Shown here one piece after another: positions 1 to 8,404 of a stretch of DNA of 64,000 nt; positions within the stretch are counted from its first letter, which is position 1, and each line of letters opens with the position of its first letter. Source of the stretch: Phenylobacterium soli (GTDB lineage Bacteria > Pseudomonadota > Alphaproteobacteria > Caulobacterales > Caulobacteraceae). Under the pieces are notes generated by a model. The model searched no databases and was not told the DNA's origin. It was given only the letters and a program-made list of their open reading frames with translations. The DNA lies in contig NZ_QFYQ01000001.1 in the NCBI RefSeq assembly GCF_003254475.1, positions 124,001-188,000 of the forward strand, read 5' to 3'. The position numbers were made by a program, and so were the translations under genes.

Positions 1-489
1 GGCGGGGGCGAGCAGCACCGCCCGCTTCACCCGCCCGGCGTCATCCCGCGCCAGGTAGCGGATCGCCTCCGCGCAGCCCATCGAATGGCCGACCAGGGTG
101 ACGCCGCGCAGGTCGAGCTGGTCGAGCACGGCGGCGAGGTCGGCGGCCAGGGTGTCCATGTCGTAGCCGCGGCCCGGGTCGGGCGAACGGCCGTGGCCGC
201 GCCGATCGAAGGCGACGCAGCGCAGGCCGGCCTGGCTGAGGGCGGCGACCTGCGCCTGCCACATGCGGGACGGCATGGCCCAGGAGCTGACGAACACCAC
301 CGGCGGGCCCGAGCCCCAGTCGGTGCAGGCGAGCGCGGCGCCGTCGGCGGCGCGGACGTCCGCCGATCCGAGCGGCGGAGGCGCCGCGGGGCGCGGGCGG
401 ACGGCGGCTGCGGCCGGGGAGGCAAGGGTGGCGGCGAGGGCGCCGGCTCCGCCGAGGGCGGCGGTCTGGAGAACGAGGCGGCGGTTCAT
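1..489 (-). CDS. alpha/beta hydrolase, exported (C-terminus off the window)
   Basis: The gene reads leftwards and runs off the left edge, so only the first 163 codons are visible. The ATG is preceded by AGGAG at good spacing. The N-terminus (MNRRLVLQTAALGGAGALAA) has two arginines followed by a hydrophobic stretch and an Ala-rich cleavage region, so it is exported, possibly by Tat although the twin-arginine motif is imperfect. The fold is shown by FDRRGHGRS and the nucleophile elbow GHSMG. This resembles chloroperoxidase/esterase-type alpha/beta hydrolases; the catalytic Asp and His lie outside the window. It is divergent from the XRE regulator at 600. Substrate unknown. Confidence 0.85.
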   Translation of the reverse strand, partial: MNRRLVLQTAALGGAGALAATLASPAAAAVRPRPAAPPPLGSADVRAADGAALACTDWGSGPPVVFVSSWAMPSRMWQAQVAALSQAGLRCVAFDRRGHGRSPDPGRGYDMDTLAADLAAVLDQLDLRGVTLVGHSMGCAEAIRYLARDDAGRVKRAVLLAPA

Positions 490-547
490 GGGACGGCTCC
501 TGTGGAAAGGTCGGCCAACAGGACGCCATCGTCGGGGAAGCGCGTCG

Positions 548-564
548 ATTACCCGGCAGGTAAT
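548..564. promoter_or_regulatory. candidate operator, inverted repeat ATTACC-N5-GGTAAT
   Basis: Perfect 6-bp arms separated by CGGCA lie in the 110-bp gap between the divergent hydrolase and the XRE regulator, 36 bp before the regulator start. Autoregulation through such a site is common for XRE proteins, but that it is bound by this one is inference. Confidence 0.4.
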
Positions 565-599
565 GGCGCAGCGGCCGGCGGCAGGCTTAGATCGCCGCG

Positions 600-1433
600 A
601 TGAGCACCCTCGCCGCCTCGCCCCGCAGTCCCACTCCAGGCGTCGGTCCCGGCCCGACCGTCGGCGCCCTGATCCGCGAGTGGCGTGAGCGGCGAAGGCT
701 GAGCCAGCTCGACCTTTCGTGCGACGCGGGGATCTCGACACGGCACCTGAGCTTCATCGAGACCGGCCGCGCGCGGCCGAGCCGCGAGATGGTGCTGCGC
801 CTCGCCGAGGAACTGAACGCGCCGTTGCGCGCCCGCAACGCCCTGCTGCTGGCCGCCGGCTTCGCCCCGGCCTTCGCCGAGCGCAGCCTGGACGATCCGG
901 CCCTGGCGGGCGTGCGCCGTTCGATCGACCTGGTGCTGGCCGGCCACGAGCCCTTTCCGGCGCTGGTGGTGGACCGCGGCTGGCGGATGCTCGCCGCCAA
1001 CCGCGCGCTCGGCCCGCTGCTGGCCGGCGTCGCCCCCTTCCTGCTCGAGCCGCCGGTCAATGTGCTGCGGGTCAGCCTGCACCCGGAGGGGCTCGGCCCC
1101 CGGATCGCCAACTTCGCCGAATGGCGGGCGCACATCCTCGAGCGGCTGAAGAGCCAGATCGAGGCCACCGCCGACGCCGAGCTGCAGGTCCTGCTTGAGG
1201 AGCTGGCCGCCTATCCCGCGCCGCCGGAGCAGACGGCGGCCGATCCCGGCGCGGACTACGGCGGGCTCGCCGTGCCGCTGCAGCTGCGCACCCCGGACGC
1301 CGGCGTGCTGTCGTTCTTCAGCACGACGACGGTGTTCGGCACGCCGCTCGACGTCACCCTCTCGGAGCTGGCGCTGGAGACCTTCCTGCCGGCCGACGCC
1401 CACACGGCGCAGGCGCTGCGGCGACTGGCCTAG
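600..1433 (+). CDS. XRE-family regulator with MmyB-like ligand-binding domain
   Basis: A 277-aa transcription factor. Residues about 20-80 form a Cro/C1 helix-turn-helix (GALIREWRERRRLSQLDLS followed by ISTRHLSFIETGRARPS). The remainder matches the pattern of the MmyB-like domain found in many XRE regulators (FPALVVDRGWRMLAANRA, then FAEWRAHILERL and a conserved FFSTTTVFGTPLDVTLSELALETF ending). In this family the C-terminal PAS-like domain is thought to bind a small, possibly fatty, ligand. No clear Shine-Dalgarno precedes the ATG. It is divergent from the exported hydrolase, which is its most likely target together with itself. Confidence 0.9.
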   Translation: MSTLAASPRSPTPGVGPGPTVGALIREWRERRRLSQLDLSCDAGISTRHLSFIETGRARPSREMVLRLAEELNAPLRARNALLLAAGFAPAFAERSLDDPALAGVRRSIDLVLAGHEPFPALVVDRGWRMLAANRALGPLLAGVAPFLLEPPVNVLRVSLHPEGLGPRIANFAEWRAHILERLKSQIEATADAELQVLLEELAAYPAPPEQTAADPGADYGGLAVPLQLRTPDAGVLSFFSTTTVFGTPLDVTLSELALETFLPADAHTAQALRRLA

Positions 1434-2266
1434 GCGACGAAGCGCTTCTGGCGCATCAGCTCGCCGCAGTTCTCGGCGATGAAGCGGGCGGTGTCCGCGT
1501 CGAGGCGGGTCTTCCAGTCGTCGGGCAGGCCCTTGCGTAGGAAGGAGCTGGGATCCTCATCGCCCGGCTTGCGGCCGGAGACCGCCTCGAAGGAGGTCTG
1601 GGCGGCGATCATCCGCATCAGCACGGGCTGGTCGCTGACGCCGAGGAAGGAGAACAGCCGGGTGTTCTCGCTGACCGGATCGGCGTGCAGGTCGCGATAG
1701 CGCACCTCGTGCACCCGGCCGGGGTGGGCGTCGGCGAAGGCCGCGACCTTGGCCACCGCCTCCTTCCAGCCCAGGATCGTCGCCTCGACGGCGTCGCGAT
1801 GCTGCTGCGACCCGGGGCGGAACACGTCCCACAGGCCGACGCGGTGGGAGTGGCCCATGCGCGACACGGCCACGTCCCGCGGGTCGCGGACGATGTGGAT
1901 GAAGCGCGCCTCGGGGAACAGGCGGTTGAGCTGTTCGAGCTGGTGGGTGTAGCGCGGGGTCTTGTCGCCCACCCAGCGCGCCTCGGGCCCGGCCCGCGAG
2001 CTGAGCCGCGAGAGGATGAAGGCGCGCGCCACCGCGTCGAACTCGGCCTGGCTGACCGGCTGGTAGTAGGGCTCGCCCTGGTAGACCTGGTCGGTCTCGA
2101 TCGCGAGGTCCTCGTTGTAGCCGCGGACGACCTGGGCCAGAGGCCCGGTGAAGCGCTCGATGAAATGCCCCTCGCCCGAGCAGCAGACCTCGGGATGGGC
2201 GTCGAGGACGCGCTGCATCCACGTCGTGCCCGACTTGGGCGCTCCGCACACGAAGAAGACGTTCAA
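1430..2266 (-). CDS. sulfotransferase family protein
   Basis: A 278-aa protein beginning MNVFFVCGAPKSGTTWMQ. The PKSGTTW loop is the 5'-phosphosulfate-binding motif that binds PAPS, and the second motif IVRDPRDVAVSRMGHS holds the 3'-phosphate-binding Arg and Ser. It would transfer sulfate from PAPS to an unknown acceptor, probably in the cytoplasm as there is no signal peptide. Its stop codon overlaps the stop of the XRE gene by four bases in convergent arrangement. No PAPS-synthesis genes are nearby, and the substrate cannot be deduced. Confidence 0.88.
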   Translation of the reverse strand: MNVFFVCGAPKSGTTWMQRVLDAHPEVCCSGEGHFIERFTGPLAQVVRGYNEDLAIETDQVYQGEPYYQPVSQAEFDAVARAFILSRLSSRAGPEARWVGDKTPRYTHQLEQLNRLFPEARFIHIVRDPRDVAVSRMGHSHRVGLWDVFRPGSQQHRDAVEATILGWKEAVAKVAAFADAHPGRVHEVRYRDLHADPVSENTRLFSFLGVSDQPVLMRMIAAQTSFEAVSGRKPGDEDPSSFLRKGLPDDWKTRLDADTARFIAENCGELMRQKRFVA

Positions 2267-2346
2267 ATCAGGCTCGCCGACTCAAGCATGGCCCCCCGGC
2301 CGACGCCCGCATATCACGCCTTGCGTGTATGAAAGCTTCACACAGG

Positions 2347-3036
2347 TTATTCGAGCGAACCGACGATCGAGGCGCGTTGGGAAAGCTCGATCCAGTTGCC
2401 GTCGGGATCGCGCACCATGGAGATCCGCGCCGTCGAGCCGAGGGTGACGGGGGCGAGGGCCTCGCGGCCGCCGCGGGCCAGCACCTTGGCGTGCTCCTCG
2501 TCGACCTTGAACACCTGAAAGGTGATGTAGCGCCAGCCCGGGCCCTGCATGGCGGCGTCGACCGGCGCGCTCGGGTCCTCTTCCAGGATGATCAGGGTCT
2601 CGCCGGCGCGGAACCGGCCCGGAGTCCGTTCAGGTTCCTCCTCCGGAAGCTCCAGGGCCTCGCGGTAGAAGCGGCGGTGGGCGGCGAGGTCGCGCACGGC
2701 GATGCGGACGCCGACCTGGCGCACGCCCTGCCAGCCCGGAGGGACGAGGCTGACGCGATTGCCCTCGGGATCGGCGAGATGGCGTGGGGCGGTGAGGCCC
2801 TCTCGGGCGATGATCAGCTCGCGATAGCCGGCGGGCGGATTGGCCGGCAGCGGCTCGGCGTGGTGGTTGATCTTCAGCACGCTGCCGTTGGCGTCGTGGC
2901 GGTGCTGGTCCTGGCCGGGCCGGATCGGCAGCAGGTGGTCGAACGGCACACCCGCCTCGTTCTGCCAGAAGGCCAGCATGGGCTCGAGGTGGTTGGTGGA
3001 CAGGCCGATGTCCACGCGCGGTTTGGCCAGCTGCAT
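2347..3036 (-). CDS. VOC-superfamily (glyoxalase/dioxygenase-like) protein, two modules
   Basis: A 229-aa protein with two vicinal-oxygen-chelate modules. Residues about 5-105 (VDIGLSTNHLEPMLAFWQNEAGVPFDH...HLADPEGNRVSLV) and about 110-225 (RQVGVRIAVRDLAAHRRFYREALEL...DPDGNWIELSQ) each show the beta-alpha-beta-beta-beta pattern with a conserved DPDGN/DPEGN turn. Such proteins bind a divalent metal and act as glyoxalases, dioxygenases or isomerases; which applies here cannot be told. It is divergent from the oxidoreductase operon that starts at 3116 and shares the palindrome-bearing gap with it. Confidence 0.85.
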   Translation of the reverse strand: MQLAKPRVDIGLSTNHLEPMLAFWQNEAGVPFDHLLPIRPGQDQHRHDANGSVLKINHHAEPLPANPPAGYRELIIAREGLTAPRHLADPEGNRVSLVPPGWQGVRQVGVRIAVRDLAAHRRFYREALELPEEEPERTPGRFRAGETLIILEEDPSAPVDAAMQGPGWRYITFQVFKVDEEHAKVLARGGREALAPVTLGSTARISMVRDPDGNWIELSQRASIVGSLE

Positions 3037-3082
3037 CGAAGCTCCCCTTGCGTCATCAGCATGGCCGTGGGATGCGTGAAGT

Positions 3083-3096
3083 CAAACAGATGTTTG
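3083..3096. promoter_or_regulatory. candidate operator, palindrome CAAACA-GA-TGTTTG
   Basis: A 14-bp inverted repeat with perfect 6-bp arms in the 79-bp gap between the divergent VOC gene and the oxidoreductase operon, ending 20 bp before the oxidoreductase start. The size and symmetry fit a TetR-type operator. No TetR gene is adjacent, so the regulator is unknown. Confidence 0.4.
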
Positions 3097-3115
3097 GATG
3101 AGAGGAAGCCCCGGG

Positions 3116-4081
3116 ATGAAGGCTGCGGTGTACTATGAGAACGGCGGGCCCGACGTTTTCCGCTACGAGGAGACGCCCGATCCGCAGTGCCACCCCAAGG
3201 GCGTGGTCATCCGCGTCGAGGCCGTGTCGATCGAGGGCGGCGACACCCTGAACCGCTTCCGCGGGGCGCTGGTCACCAAGCCGCACATCGTCGGCTACCA
3301 GGCGGCGGGCGAGATCGTCGAGGTGGGCGCCGAGGTCGAGGACCTGAGGGTCGGCCAGAAGGTGGTCACCACCGGCTCGCACGGCAGCCACGCCGAGCTG
3401 CGGGCCGTGGCGGCGCGCGCCGCCTGGCCGATCCCGGACGGCATGGACGTCAAGACCGCGGCCTGCGTGCCGATCCCGTTCGGCACGGCGCACGAGTGCC
3501 TGTTCGAGTTCGGCCGGATGAAGAAAGGCGAGGTGGTGCTGGTGCAGGCGGGCGCCTCGGGCGTCGGCATCGCCGCCATCCAGCTCGCCGCCCGGGCCGG
3601 CGCCTCGATGGTGCTGGCCACCGCCTCCTCGGACGCGCGGCTGGAGAAGCTCAAGGCCTATGGCCTGACCCACGGCATCAACTACCAGCGCGACGACGTG
3701 GTCAGCGAGGTGATGCGGCTGACCGACAAGAAGGGCGCCGACGTGATCGTCGATCCGGTCGGCGGCAGCACCCTGCAGGGCTCGATCCTGTCGCTGGCCT
3801 ACCGCGGGCGGGTGTCGATGGTCGGCGCGGCCGGACGCGAGCCGATGAAGGTGGACGTCTCGACCATGATGGGCGGCAACCGCAGCCTGTCGGGCGTCTT
3901 CCTCGGGGCCGAGATCGGCACCGACCGGGTCTACGACATCATCAAGGGGCTGATCGCCGACGTCGCCAAGGGCGAGCTGAAGGTCGTCATCGACCGCACC
4001 TTCAAGCTGTCGGAGGCCGCCGACGCCCACCGCTACATCGAAAGCCGCCAGGCCGTCGGCCGCGTGCTGCTGATCCCGTAA
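3116..4081 (+). CDS. NADPH:quinone reductase-like MDR oxidoreductase
   Basis: About 321 aa from the ATG at 3116, which is preceded by AGAGGAAG at 7-bp spacing; an in-frame ATG at 3098 lacks this. The N-terminal GroES-like part (MKAAVYYENGGPDVFRYEE) and the nucleotide-binding part (VLVQAGASGVGIAAIQLAARAGA, then DVIVDPVGG) are typical of the zinc-independent quinone-oxidoreductase branch of the medium-chain dehydrogenases. It probably reduces quinones or alpha,beta-unsaturated carbonyls with NADPH. It heads a likely operon with the hydrolase (14 bp later), the SDR and the histidine phosphatase. Substrate not determinable. Confidence 0.92.
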   Translation: MKAAVYYENGGPDVFRYEETPDPQCHPKGVVIRVEAVSIEGGDTLNRFRGALVTKPHIVGYQAAGEIVEVGAEVEDLRVGQKVVTTGSHGSHAELRAVAARAAWPIPDGMDVKTAACVPIPFGTAHECLFEFGRMKKGEVVLVQAGASGVGIAAIQLAARAGASMVLATASSDARLEKLKAYGLTHGINYQRDDVVSEVMRLTDKKGADVIVDPVGGSTLQGSILSLAYRGRVSMVGAAGREPMKVDVSTMMGGNRSLSGVFLGAEIGTDRVYDIIKGLIADVAKGELKVVIDRTFKLSEAADAHRYIESRQAVGRVLLIP

Positions 4082-4094
4082 AGGAGCCTCGCCC

Positions 4095-4937
4095 ATGCCC
4101 CGCGCACGCAATGGCGCCGTCGAGCTGGAGTACGAGACCTTCGGCGACGACCGGCCCGAGACCATCCTGCTGATCAACGGCCTCGGCTCGCAGATGACCC
4201 GCTGGCCCGAGCCCTTCTGCGAGAGGCTGGTGGCCCGCGGCTACCGCGCCATCCGCTTCGACAACCGCGACGTCGGCCTGTCGAGCTGGCTGGACGGGCA
4301 GAGCTACACCCTCTCCGACATGGCCGCCGACGCCATGGCGGTGCTGGACGCCGCGGGCGTCGAGCGCGCCCACGTGGCGGGCGTCTCGATGGGCGGGATG
4401 ATCACCCAGAAGGTGGCCATCGACCATCCGCACCGGGTGCTGTCGATCACCTCGATCATGTCGGCGCCCGGCGTCGGCCCGGCCCTGCAGTCGACCCCCG
4501 AGGCGGCGGCGGTGCTGAACACCCCGCCGCCGGATCCGGCGGCCGACTTCGAGGCCTTCGTGGCGCACGGGGTGAAGAACGCCCGGATCATCGGCAGCCC
4601 CGGCTATCCGTGGGACGAGGCGGCGCTGCGCGAGCGGGTGATCGCCGAGCACCGGCGGGCGTTCAATCCGGAGGGCGTGGCGCGGCAGCGGCGGGCGATC
4701 TTCAACGATGGCGACCGCGCGCCGGACCTCGCCAAGCTCAGCGTCCCGGCGGTGGTGGTGCACGGCACGCACGACCCGCTGGTCCAGCCGATCGGCGGCG
4801 AGCTGACCGCCAAGGCGGTCCCGGGCGCGGAGCTGCGCGTCGTCGAGGGCATGGGCCACGACCTGCCGCCCGGGCTCTACGACACCATCGTCGACGCCAT
4901 CGTCGCGGCCGCCAGCCGCGCCAGGGCCGCGGCCTGA
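4095..4937 (+). CDS. alpha/beta-fold hydrolase
   Basis: A 280-aa cytoplasmic protein with AAAGGAG just upstream of the ATG. The oxyanion region is LLINGLGSQMTRW, the nucleophile elbow is GVSMGGM, the acid is probably in VVHGTHDPLV, and the histidine is in EGMGHDLPPG. This layout matches the family of alpha/beta hydrolases often annotated as 3-oxoadipate enol-lactonase-like or polyketide-type esterases. It sits second in the operon after the quinone-oxidoreductase-like gene, so a catabolic role on a cyclic or aromatic compound is plausible but unproven. Confidence 0.9.
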   Translation: MPRARNGAVELEYETFGDDRPETILLINGLGSQMTRWPEPFCERLVARGYRAIRFDNRDVGLSSWLDGQSYTLSDMAADAMAVLDAAGVERAHVAGVSMGGMITQKVAIDHPHRVLSITSIMSAPGVGPALQSTPEAAAVLNTPPPDPAADFEAFVAHGVKNARIIGSPGYPWDEAALRERVIAEHRRAFNPEGVARQRRAIFNDGDRAPDLAKLSVPAVVVHGTHDPLVQPIGGELTAKAVPGAELRVVEGMGHDLPPGLYDTIVDAIVAAASRARAAA

Positions 4938-4963
4938 ACACCACACCAACGAAGGGGATATCC

Positions 4964-5749
4964 ATGGGACGTCTGGAGGGCCGCTCGGCCGTGATCACCG
5001 GCGCGGCCAGCGGCATCGGCCGCGCCGCCGCCAAGCTGTTCGCCGCCGAGGGCGCGCGGGTGGTGTGCGTCGACCGCGCCGAGACGGTGGCCGACACTGC
5101 CAAGGCCATCACCGAGGCCGGCGGCAAGGCGCTGGCCCTGACCGGCGATGCGGCCGACGAGGCCTTCGTGGCGAGCTATGTGAAGCGGGCGGTGGACGAC
5201 CACGGCGGCCTCGACGTGCTGTGGGCCAACGCCGGCGTCTCCGGCGGCTGGGTTCCCATGCAGGAGCAGGACGCCGCCCACTGGGCCGAGATCGTCCGCA
5301 TCAACCTGATCGGCCACTTCCTGGCCCTGAAGCACGCCGCCCCGATCATGGTCGCCGCGGGCAAGGGCTCGATCATCATGACCGCCTCGGTGGCCGGCAT
5401 CCGCTCGGGCGCCGGCGGCATGCCCTATTCGGCGTCGAAGGCCGGCGTCATCAGCCTGGCGCAGACCTCGGCCAATGAGCTCTACGGCACCGGCGTGCGG
5501 GTCAACGCCATCTGCCCGGGGCTGATCGAGACCGGCATGACCAAGCCGGTCTACGACCAGGCTCGCGCCCGCGGCACCGAGGAGAAGATCGGCCAGCTCA
5601 ACCCGCTGACCCGCGGCGGCGAGCCCATCGAGATCGCCAACATGGGCCTGTTCCTGGCCTCGGACGAAGCGTCCTACGTCAACGGCCAGTTCATCGCGGT
5701 GGACGGCGGCCTGTCCTCCTCGCACCCCGTCGTGCGGCGCAAGCGGTGA
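4964..5749 (+). CDS. short-chain dehydrogenase/reductase (SDR)
   Basis: A 261-aa classical SDR. The Rossmann motif TGAASGIG is at about residues 12-19, the NAG-type motif appears as ANAGVSGG, the catalytic Ser lies in IIMTASVAG, and the active-site pair is YSASK. The ICPGLIETGMT segment after strand six and the terminal VDGG are also typical. The acidic residue after strand two (VCVDRAE) suggests NAD rather than NADP. It is 26 bp after the hydrolase and overlaps the next gene by 4 bp (GTGA), so it belongs to the same operon. Substrate unknown. Confidence 0.93.
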   Translation: MGRLEGRSAVITGAASGIGRAAAKLFAAEGARVVCVDRAETVADTAKAITEAGGKALALTGDAADEAFVASYVKRAVDDHGGLDVLWANAGVSGGWVPMQEQDAAHWAEIVRINLIGHFLALKHAAPIMVAAGKGSIIMTASVAGIRSGAGGMPYSASKAGVISLAQTSANELYGTGVRVNAICPGLIETGMTKPVYDQARARGTEEKIGQLNPLTRGGEPIEIANMGLFLASDEASYVNGQFIAVDGGLSSSHPVVRRKR

Positions 5750-6354
5750 TCTACCTCGTCCGCCACGGGCAGACGGAGTGGAACGTCGAGCAGCGGATCC
5801 AGGGCCGCACGGAGTCCCCGCTGACGCCGCGCGGCCGCCTGCAGGCGCAGGCCATGGCGGAGCTGCTGGCCCAACGACTGTCGGCCGAGGGCGCCGCCGG
5901 GGTCGGCCCGGGGGGCTGGCGGCTGGTGGCCAGCCCGCTCGGCCGGGCGCAGGCGACCGCCGCCGCCATCGCCGAGCGGACGGGACTTCGCCTCGAGACC
6001 GAGGATCGCCTGGCGGAGATCTGCTGCGGCGAGTGGGAGGGACGGCTGCGGAGCGAGATCTTCCGCCTCCATCCCGAGCGCCTCGCCAACAAGGAATGGT
6101 TCTACGGCGCGCCGGGGGGCGAGACCTATGAGGCGGTATGGCGGCGCGTGGCGGACTTCCTCGCCGACCTGCCGCCCGAGCCCGAGCGGCGCCTGATCGT
6201 GGTGGGCCATGGGGTCTCGGGCCGCCTGTTGCGCGGCGCCTATGCCGGCTTCTCCCGCCGGGAGACCATCGATCAAGACGTGCCGCAGGACGCCGTCTTC
6301 CGCCTCGTGGGCGGCCGCATCGAGCGGTTCGACTGCCCGGAGGTCCCGGCCTAG
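5746..6354 (+). CDS. histidine phosphatase family protein (phosphoglycerate-mutase-like)
   Basis: A 202-aa protein that starts at a GTG overlapping the stop of the SDR gene. MIYLVRHGQTEWN holds the phospho-accepting His7, the second Arg lies in ASPLGRAQATA, and the second catalytic His is in VVGHGVSGR. The family removes phosphate from small molecules such as adenosylcobalamin precursors or sugar phosphates. The operon gives no clear hint of its substrate. Its stop codon lies inside the first copy of a 14-bp tandem repeat. Confidence 0.9.
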   Translation: MIYLVRHGQTEWNVEQRIQGRTESPLTPRGRLQAQAMAELLAQRLSAEGAAGVGPGGWRLVASPLGRAQATAAAIAERTGLRLETEDRLAEICCGEWEGRLRSEIFRLHPERLANKEWFYGAPGGETYEAVWRRVADFLADLPPEPERRLIVVGHGVSGRLLRGAYAGFSRRETIDQDVPQDAVFRLVGGRIERFDCPEVPA

Positions 6355-6369
6355 CGGTCCCGGCCTAGC
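6342..6369. repeat. perfect 14-bp tandem duplication at a convergent gene end
   Basis: The unit GGTCCCGGCCTAGC occurs twice back to back and is followed by GGTC. The first copy carries the TAG stop of the phosphatase gene, and the second carries the stop of the opposing regulator gene. It looks like a simple slippage duplication that separated two stops that previously overlapped. Confidence 0.75.
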
Positions 6370-8296
6370 GGTCGAGCAGGCGGCGGACCTCGGCCTTGAG
6401 GTCGTAGATCGGGGCGACCTCGGCGGCGAAGTCGGGCCAGTGGTCGCTCGCCGCCCAATACTCCGCCAGCCCCAGCTTGACGCACAGGCGCACGAACCTC
6501 GGGTCGGCGCGCATGGCCTCGTAGGAGGCGGTGAACAGCACGTTCAGCGCCGTCTCCCCGGACGTCAGCAGGCCCTCCGAATGGTAGAGGTGGTCGAAGC
6601 TGGCGTCCTCGAGGATGTCGTAGATGGGCCCGGCAAGGCCGAGGCCGGCGGGCAGGCCAAGGCCGCCGAGCGGCGCCGTGCCGGTCTGCGCCACGCTGGT
6701 CCGCAGCTCGTCCACCACCTGGCGGGCGATCGCCGGCGACCAGCCGCGGACACGCTCGGCCATCAGCAGGAGACCTCGCACGATCGGGGAGGCGAGCGAC
6801 TCCGGCGGCAGGACGGCGCGCTCGCGTTCGAAGCGGGCCCAGTCCCCCGCCTCCACCGCGAAGCGCATGGCCACGATGTGCAGGACGATGATGTCGGGCC
6901 AGCGCTCGACGTCGCGGTCGAGGGTCGAGCGGGCCTCCTGGCGCAGGCCGACGCTCTCCTGGAGGTAGGGCAGGTAGAAGGCGGCGTAGCGGGGGTCGAG
7001 GCGGTAGGCGCGGGCGATGTAGCTGTAGGCCAGGGCCTGATGCCCGAGGATGTCGTGCAGGCCCGCCATGTGGGTCAGCACCATCGGGTCGTTCGGCGCG
7101 GCGGCGAGGGCCAGGTCCACCAGGCTGAGCCGCTTGGCGTAGGCGCCGCACATCGGCTCGATCATCTCGAGGGCGAGGTAGGCGTGGGCCGCCCGCGGAT
7201 CGAGGGCGAGAGCCCGCTCCGCCGCCTCCATGGCGCCGCGGCGCAGGGCCGAGGCCTGGGCGGCGTCGACCCCGAGCCAGCGGCGGGATATGGCCCGGGC
7301 GAAGGCCAGCAAGGCCCAGGCCTCGGCGAAGTCCGGCGCCAGGGCCACCGCCTGCTCGAGCAGGGGGGCGTTGAAACCGATGAGGTCCGGCCCCGGCGCG
7401 CGGGCCCGCAGCACGAGGTCGAAGGCGGCCGGATCGATCGGGCCGGCGCTGACCGAGGGCGCGAACTTCGCCTTCAGGGCCGCCGCCACATGGGCCGCGA
7501 TCTCGTCCTGCAGGGTGAAGACGTCGGCCAGCCGCCGGTCGAAACGATCGGTCCACACCGTGGTCTGGCTGGCGCAGTCGACGAGCTCGACAGAGATCCT
7601 GACGCTGTCGCCGGCGCGGCGCACCGCCCCGTCCAGCACATGGGTCGCGCCAAGTTCGTCGGCGACGCGGCGGACCGACTTGTCCGCCCCGCGGTAGTGG
7701 AAGCTGGAGGAGCGGCCGAGCACCCTGAGGCCCGTCGTCTTGGCGACGGTCAGCAGCACCTCCTCGGAGATGCCGTCGGAGAAGTAGAGGAAGTCGGCGT
7801 CGCCCGAGAGGTTGTCGAAGGCCAGGACCGCGAGCAGCGGGTCGCCGTCGCCGGCCTGGGCCGCCGCCGCCGCCGCCACGAGGCCGGCGCCGACCAGCCG
7901 ATAGCCGACCTTGGTGATGGTTTCGATCCGGAGCTCGCCGCCGGTGAGGTGGTCGCAGAGCTTGCGGAGCTGGCCGATCACCCGGTTGAGCGCATCCTCG
8001 CCGACCACCATGCCCGGCCAGCAGGTGGCCAGGAGCTCGTCGCGCGACAGGATCTCGCCCTCGGCGCGGGCGAGCGCCACGAGCACCTGCATGACCCGCG
8101 GCTGGAGGATCTGCTGGCGGCCGTCGGGATGGGTCACGCGGCGCAGCGCCGGCTGGACGCTGAGCCCGCCCATGTCGAAGGGCGCCTCGTGGGCGAGCCG
8201 AACGGGATCTGGACGAGCGGAATTTGGCCGAGTCGGATCGGGCGCGTCGGACGTCGCGACGCCGCGCACCCTCGCCCCGTCCCTGATCCCGCCCAT
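6365..8296 (-). CDS. CadC-like regulator: winged helix, TolB/FlgO-like domain, TPRs
   Basis: About 643 aa from the ATG at 8296. The start is uncertain: an in-frame GTG lies about 11 codons later and the conserved domain begins only around residue 40. Order: OmpR-type winged helix (ILQPRVMQVLVALARAEGEILSRDEL ... VIGQLRKLCD ... TKVGYRLV); then a TolB-like/FlgO-like domain (VLAFDNLSGDADFLYFSDGISEEV ... RRVADELGATHVLDGAV); then tetratricopeptide-like helices. This architecture is seen in CadC-type and adenylate-cyclase-associated sensors. A short Ala-rich linker replaces the usual transmembrane helix, so it may be cytosolic. Target and signal unknown. Confidence 0.85.
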   Translation of the reverse strand: MGGIRDGARVRGVATSDAPDPTRPNSARPDPVRLAHEAPFDMGGLSVQPALRRVTHPDGRQQILQPRVMQVLVALARAEGEILSRDELLATCWPGMVVGEDALNRVIGQLRKLCDHLTGGELRIETITKVGYRLVGAGLVAAAAAAQAGDGDPLLAVLAFDNLSGDADFLYFSDGISEEVLLTVAKTTGLRVLGRSSSFHYRGADKSVRRVADELGATHVLDGAVRRAGDSVRISVELVDCASQTTVWTDRFDRRLADVFTLQDEIAAHVAAALKAKFAPSVSAGPIDPAAFDLVLRARAPGPDLIGFNAPLLEQAVALAPDFAEAWALLAFARAISRRWLGVDAAQASALRRGAMEAAERALALDPRAAHAYLALEMIEPMCGAYAKRLSLVDLALAAAPNDPMVLTHMAGLHDILGHQALAYSYIARAYRLDPRYAAFYLPYLQESVGLRQEARSTLDRDVERWPDIIVLHIVAMRFAVEAGDWARFERERAVLPPESLASPIVRGLLLMAERVRGWSPAIARQVVDELRTSVAQTGTAPLGGLGLPAGLGLAGPIYDILEDASFDHLYHSEGLLTSGETALNVLFTASYEAMRADPRFVRLCVKLGLAEYWAASDHWPDFAAEVAPIYDLKAEVRRLLDR

Positions 8297-8404
8297 CGGC
8301 CGCCGACGCCCCCGATCGGGCCGGCTGCGTGGCCCGATACGCCTGTGGTGTACCAGCGCCGGCCGCACGCCGCCATAAGCCAAGCTTCAGAGGGAGCGGT
8401 CATC

